Origin: an uncultured Bacteroidota bacterium
GTDB taxonomy: Bacteria; Bacteroidota; Bacteroidia; B-17B0; Aurantibacillaceae
Length of the DNA: 8,567 nucleotides
Direction of reading: 5' to 3'
NCBI GenBank assembly: GCA_937868675.1
Contig: CALMNJ010000662.1
Span: 1-8,567, forward strand
In this document: one piece after another, positions 5,710 through 8,567 of the stretch
Layout: the number at the start of each line of letters is the position of its first letter
Numbering within the stretch: the first letter of the stretch is position 1
Translations under genes and position numbers: made by a program
Notes under the pieces: generated by a model
Databases searched by the model: none
What the model was told of the DNA's origin: nothing
The model's input: only the letters and a program-made list of their open reading frames with translations

Positions 5710-7536
5710 TTACATAAGCGCGATGCTTGATTTTTTACTGCCGCCTCCGTTTTTCCTTTTGCTTTTTTTCTGTTTGTGCTTGTGGCGGGAGTAGCCATTT
5801 AATGCGGCCTGTCCGTTGCTGGTTGGGGCTTTCTTATTTTTGTCCTTGTTGCTTTTGATTATCCTGTACCCGCCATACAGGACTGCCGCCACTCCAAGAC
5901 CAATGCCCACCGGCTTCATCCACTTTTTATTCTTGTCCCAGAAGGCTTTAAATCCTTTCTCCTGCGTATCATCGCTTCCTGCATCGCTTTTTTCTTTTGC
6001 GGTTCCATTCGTGTTTCCATCTTCTGATCCTTCATCGCCGCTCTTTTGCATTTCTCTTCCTTGCGTGTTCGATGAGTTATCATTTTGCTCTGTGGGTGTT
6101 GAGCTACTTTCGTTTGTAGTTGCAGGAGTTTCAGAACCGCTGTCAGAACCTCCGCCGCCGCCACCACCTCCGCCAGAATTGCTGTTGCGTGAAGCTGTGG
6201 TTACAGTCGGCTGTGAATTATCATCACTTCCTCCGCTGTTTGAATTGCTGCCATCACCTGAGCCTGCATCCTCCGTGAAGTCATTCGATTGTTTCTTCGG
6301 GAAGAGGTTGCCGATTGACTTTAAGAGGGCCGCAATAGTTCCCATTACCGTTGTTGCCGAAGCAATCGCCGCTTCCGTTGCAATCCCAAGCTCTCCCAAA
6401 CCCTCCACACCATTCACAAACTCATCATGGTATAGATCGCCGAGAAGTTGCGGCATAGGCGTGTAATTGTCGTAACCTGATAATTCTATGTCGCGCGAAT
6501 CAATTAACCCGAAGCCTGATACTTCCTTATTGCGGTTTCCGCGACCGCTTAGAATCGCTTTCTTCAGGTTCTCCGGCTTTCCTCCAGCGGTATAGAATAT
6601 CTGCTCGATCTTGTAAAGGACATTTTTCAGTTTCCCGAACTTCCCCATGTCCGCGCCCTTAGCCTTTGCTTCATTTTCGGAGAGGTACGCCCATTTTAGT
6701 TTTTGCGCTACCTTGAAAATGTTGAGCTTCATCGAGGCGAGTATTCCTGCACGTAACAAAGCAGTTGCAGGATTAGCCTTGTTGGTTACATTAAGGACAC
6801 GCTTGGCAATCTTCTTGAATTTTTGAAAACCTTTTTTTCCTTTCTTCCCGCCCTGGTTTGCCTCGGGCATGGCAGAGGAGTTGTGCGAACGTTTTTTAGA
6901 GCGTCTCCCTAAATCTCCAAACTCGTCCCAGCCAAACAGGTCTTGCGCATCAACGTTGCCTGCAAACGTCTTTTCTTCTTCGATGCCGTCTAAATACTGT
7001 AAATCCATTTTGAAATCCTTTTTTTCGGTGTATGGCACTTCGTAGTTGAATGCGTCCGCTACGCAATCAATAATGATCTGCTGGCCATTTCTCAGGATCA
7101 CTACCGGGTAGATGTGCTGGAAAAAATCTTCTTCGTATTTGGTGATGCGAAGTATTATCTCTCCATCTATTTTTTTTGCGGTTAAACATGCCGACACGAA
7201 TGTTGTCATGCAGTCGCAATCGCCTTTTGCATCGTGTATCAGCCTGCGGGGTGATCGCACCTGTTCCTTTCCGCGTTTGTCCCTTTCATAGCGGATATGA
7301 ACCTTTACAAAGTGCCAGAGCTTCTCACACGCTGCGTAATCGGAAAGTCCGCGTAGTTCCTGCTCAACATATCTTTCGACTTGCCATAGCGTTGCGTGAA
7401 CGATCTGCGGGATAAAATCAACCGTATCTGAAACGGTCGCTCCCAATTTCACCGTCTTATCAACAACCTGCGCCGCAGGGAACAAGTGCCTGTAAGGGGC
7501 AAGGCTTTCTATTTTCACTTTCGTTTTCGCTTCCAT
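5710..7536 (-). CDS. Transglutaminase-like cysteine enzyme with long low-complexity linker and C-terminal membrane anchor
   Basis: The protein has 608 residues. Residues 60-160 form a transglutaminase-like (papain-fold) domain: ACEKLWHFVKVHIRYERD, RSPRRLIHDAKGDCDCMT with the likely nucleophile Cys107, HIYPVVI with His141, and IIIDCVAD with Asp157. The triad is complete, in the family's usual order. Such domains act as peptidases, amidases or cross-linking enzymes. Residues 210-250 are very basic, 250-410 largely helical with a hydrophobic Ala-rich segment near 385-412, and 415-525 a Ser/Gly/Asn/Thr/Asp linker with a run of nine or more glycines near 454-463. A single membrane segment follows at about 541-560 (PVGIGLGVAAVLYGGYRII), then a Lys-rich tail. 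It starts inside the TGATG overlap with the LEA14-like gene. Likely roles are wall peptide processing or maturation of virion proteins. The domain call is good; the substrate is unknown. Confidence 0.7.
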   Translation of the reverse strand: MEAKTKVKIESLAPYRHLFPAAQVVDKTVKLGATVSDTVDFIPQIVHATLWQVERYVEQELRGLSDYAACEKLWHFVKVHIRYERDKRGKEQVRSPRRLIHDAKGDCDCMTTFVSACLTAKKIDGEIILRITKYEEDFFQHIYPVVILRNGQQIIIDCVADAFNYEVPYTEKKDFKMDLQYLDGIEEEKTFAGNVDAQDLFGWDEFGDLGRRSKKRSHNSSAMPEANQGGKKGKKGFQKFKKIAKRVLNVTNKANPATALLRAGILASMKLNIFKVAQKLKWAYLSENEAKAKGADMGKFGKLKNVLYKIEQIFYTAGGKPENLKKAILSGRGNRNKEVSGFGLIDSRDIELSGYDNYTPMPQLLGDLYHDEFVNGVEGLGELGIATEAAIASATTVMGTIAALLKSIGNLFPKKQSNDFTEDAGSGDGSNSNSGGSDDNSQPTVTTASRNSNSGGGGGGGGGSDSGSETPATTNESSSTPTEQNDNSSNTQGREMQKSGDEGSEDGNTNGTAKEKSDAGSDDTQEKGFKAFWDKNKKWMKPVGIGLGVAAVLYGGYRIIKSNKDKNKKAPTSNGQAALNGYSRHKHKQKKSKRKNGGGSKKSSIALM

Positions 7537-8021
7537 CAGGCTTTCGGGTGTAAGGTGTTATCGTCCGTTTTCTCGTAAGGGATTTTTTTCCAGCCCAGGT
7601 CAATCGTGCTTATCGTCTTCACGAAAATGGGAGCTGGCTGTTTTTGCAGGAGTAATTTTATCAATCCCGACCCGATTGAGAAAAGTCCCGTTACAGGTAT
7701 GTGTATCATAATCGCTTCCACTTTCGCCTCCCCGTATGCAGGCAGTTTAATGTCTTTGTTAATTACCTGCGATGTTCCGACTACTTTGTCCTGGTAAAGA
7801 ATTTTTACAAAAGGAAATTTCAAGCTAAACGAACTTCCCGTAGGATTTTTCAAGGCGACATCTACACGGATCGTTAATCCGTCAAGTTTCACGGAATGGA
7901 TCATCGCGGTTGCTACGCTTTCCAGTTCCGCGCTTGCGCGCTTTAGTCTGGAGAAGTAGATCGCCAAGCCGGTAAGCCCTGCGCCAATTCCTGTTACTAT
8001 GCCTATCTTTTTCCAGTTCAT
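7536..8021 (-). CDS. LEA14-like (LEA type 2) protein with N-terminal membrane anchor
   Basis: The protein has 161 residues. A membrane segment lies at about 5-25 (KIGIVTGIGAGLTGLAIYFS) and is followed by a basic stop (RLKRA). The rest matches the LEA_2 beta-sandwich layout: LDGLTIRVDVALKNPTGSSF with the conserved Asn-Pro-Thr, then LKFPFVKILYQDKVVGTSQV, IKLPAYGEAKVEAIMIHIPV, and a last strand pair near the end. LEA14-type domains occur in plants, archaea and bacteria, usually as small membrane-linked or desiccation-related proteins, with no agreed enzymatic role. The gene starts 4 bases after the small membrane protein and overlaps the transglutaminase-like gene by one base (TGATG). In this setting it may be an anchored structural or envelope-spanning component. 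The domain call is moderately strong; the function is inferred. Confidence 0.65.
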   Translation of the reverse strand: MNWKKIGIVTGIGAGLTGLAIYFSRLKRASAELESVATAMIHSVKLDGLTIRVDVALKNPTGSSFSLKFPFVKILYQDKVVGTSQVINKDIKLPAYGEAKVEAIMIHIPVTGLFSIGSGLIKLLLQKQPAPIFVKTISTIDLGWKKIPYEKTDDNTLHPKA

Positions 8022-8025
8022 TCTT

Positions 8026-8226
8026 TTACTTGCTATCCTTATTTTTTCTTTTCATTCGGAGCGCGAGGTAATCCCCCGTTAGTTTGAAAGTCATCCAGAT
8101 CGCCCCGCCGATCATGGCTTTCACCGCGTAGTCTGCCAAACCTGAATAATCAAGGTTGGCAAACAGGATCGCGCCCGTTAAGAAGGTGTGCGACGTGCTG
8201 TCTGATACTGCTTCATTTGTTTTCAT
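8026..8226 (-). CDS. Small single-span membrane protein (66 aa), holin-like or virion membrane protein
   Basis: The protein has 66 residues. A polar N-terminus is followed by a mildly hydrophobic segment (TFLTGAILFANLDYSGL), then a clear membrane helix at about 34-55 (AVKAMIGGAIWMTFKLTGDY) and a strongly basic C-terminus (RMKRKNKDSK). Size, a central hydrophobic core and a Lys/Arg-rich tail are common in holins and in small phage membrane proteins, but they are not specific. The leader is A-rich (ACAAGAAAAAA). The stop is 4 bases before the LEA14-like gene. Its distance from the amidase, which is at the far end of the unit, weakens a holin call. Confidence 0.6.
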   Translation of the reverse strand: MKTNEAVSDSTSHTFLTGAILFANLDYSGLADYAVKAMIGGAIWMTFKLTGDYLALRMKRKNKDSK

Positions 8227-8347
8227 TTTTTTCTTGTGTTTGCGTTATGTGCCTTTTGCGAGTACAAAGTTGCAGCAGCGTGTTTTGGTACTGACCGTAT
8301 TGTGCGGCTTCACGCAGATTTCGCTTGTTCACGCTTTCTTCGCGCAT
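8213..8347 (-). CDS. Possible 44-aa mini-protein filling the gap after the HTH gene
   Basis: An ATG at 8347-8345 overlaps the stop of the helix-turn-helix gene as TGATG. The same coupling is used between the LEA14-like and transglutaminase-like genes. The frame encodes MREESVNKRNLREAAQYGQY followed by QNTLLQLCTRKRHITQTQEK and a short polar end, with a TGA at 8215-8213. It overlaps the next start by 14 bases. It is basic and helical with no known motif. Apart from this ORF the gap looks empty. Coupling supports it being translated, but its length and lack of homology leave it uncertain. Confidence 0.4.
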   Translation of the reverse strand: MREESVNKRNLREAAQYGQYQNTLLQLCTRKRHITQTQEKNENK

Positions 8348-8567
8348 CATGCAGCTTGCCTTTCTTCGGGTTTTACATAACTTGTATCTACTACCTGTCC
8401 AGGCACACCGTATCTTTCAATGATGAGCTTTACTTGTCGCACGCTGTATAATCTTCCGAGTTGTTTTCCAAGCTCGGGTTGCAGGGCGTTAAGCCATTTA
8501 GTGAGTACACGGTCTTTCACTTCAAAAAGTTCCATCAACTCCTTTTTGCTGTACGGCCTTAATTCAA
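8347..8567 (-). CDS. DUF4248-like helix-turn-helix protein, 5' end cut by the window edge
   Basis: The frame is open to the window edge, so the start is not in view. The internal TTG/ATG at 8538-8533 would cut the domain in half. Read from the edge, the sequence is ELRPYSKKELMELFEVKDRV, then LTKWLNALQPELGKQL, then YSVRQVKLIIERYGVPG. This is the pattern of Bacteroidota DUF4248-like or MerR/excisionase-like small DNA-binding proteins: an Arg-Pro-Tyr-x-x-x-Glu-Leu helix, a Trp in the second helix, and a final Gln-Val-x-Leu-Ile-x-x-x-Gly-x-Pro. The likely role is transcription control of this element. The stop overlaps a possible mini-gene as TGATG. Confidence 0.65.
   Translation of the reverse strand, partial: ELRPYSKKELMELFEVKDRVLTKWLNALQPELGKQLGRLYSVRQVKLIIERYGVPGQVVDTSYVKPEERQAA

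Noticed and set aside
6128..6180. Short trinucleotide repeat (CCG/CCA/CCT) as a phase-variable tract
   Set aside because: It encodes the Gly run of the linker, is imperfect at DNA level, and its unit of three cannot switch the frame.
5816..6466. Plus-strand open frame of 216 codons
   Set aside because: It lies opposite the Ser/Gly/Asn linker and transglutaminase-like gene. Its Pro/Leu/Ser-rich product is the mirror of that low-complexity sequence.
1..8567. Contractile injection system, conjugation or CRISPR-related locus
   Set aside because: No sheath, tube, baseplate, relaxase, Tra, Cas or direct-repeat array signals were seen on either strand.

Overview
The window looks like part of a compact bacteriophage or prophage-like element from a member of the Bacteroidota. 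Three things suggest the host group: strongly A-rich leaders before several start codons with few good Shine-Dalgarno sites, a Bacteroidota-style DUF4248-like helix-turn-helix protein, and the general look of the proteins. All genes I accept lie on the minus strand, so transcription runs from about position 8567 down to 1. Coding density is very high. Stops and starts often touch or overlap (TGATG or ATGA), which indicates one long, translationally coupled transcription unit. There are no tRNA, rRNA, CRISPR, transposase or integrase features.

Layout in the direction of transcription. At the 5' end is a partial helix-turn-helix protein (8347 to the window edge), followed by a 44-residue mini-gene and a 66-residue single-span membrane protein. 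Next comes a block of membrane-anchored proteins: an LEA14-like protein, a 608-residue transglutaminase-like protein with a visible Cys-His-Asp triad and a C-terminal anchor, and a glycine-rich membrane protein. A possible non-AUG small ORF lies in the gap before the next gene. The centre holds a set of small beta-rich proteins (239, 127, 192 and 108 residues). Two of these (127 and 192) are recognisably related to each other, and the 239-residue one has the look of a jelly-roll major capsid protein. A strong hairpin sits directly after the 239-residue gene. Then follow a 295-residue coiled-coil protein, a 60-residue protein, a membrane-anchored protein with two annexin-like repeats, a membrane-anchored peptidoglycan-binding protein, and the start of an N-acetylmuramoyl-L-alanine amidase (endolysin type) that runs off the window at position 1.

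Interpretation (inference): this is probably the virion-structure and lysis region of a tailless, probably membrane-containing icosahedral virus of the PRD1/P23-77/FLiP kind, or a provirus of such a virus. Several small beta-rich shell candidates would build the capsid. The many single-span proteins would sit in an internal membrane or in the host envelope during entry and exit. The peptidoglycan-binding protein, the transglutaminase-like enzyme and the amidase would deal with the cell wall. No terminase, portal, tail, packaging ATPase or replication gene is visible here, so the virus type cannot be settled from this window. The assignment rests on pattern recognition of the proteins, not on a database match.
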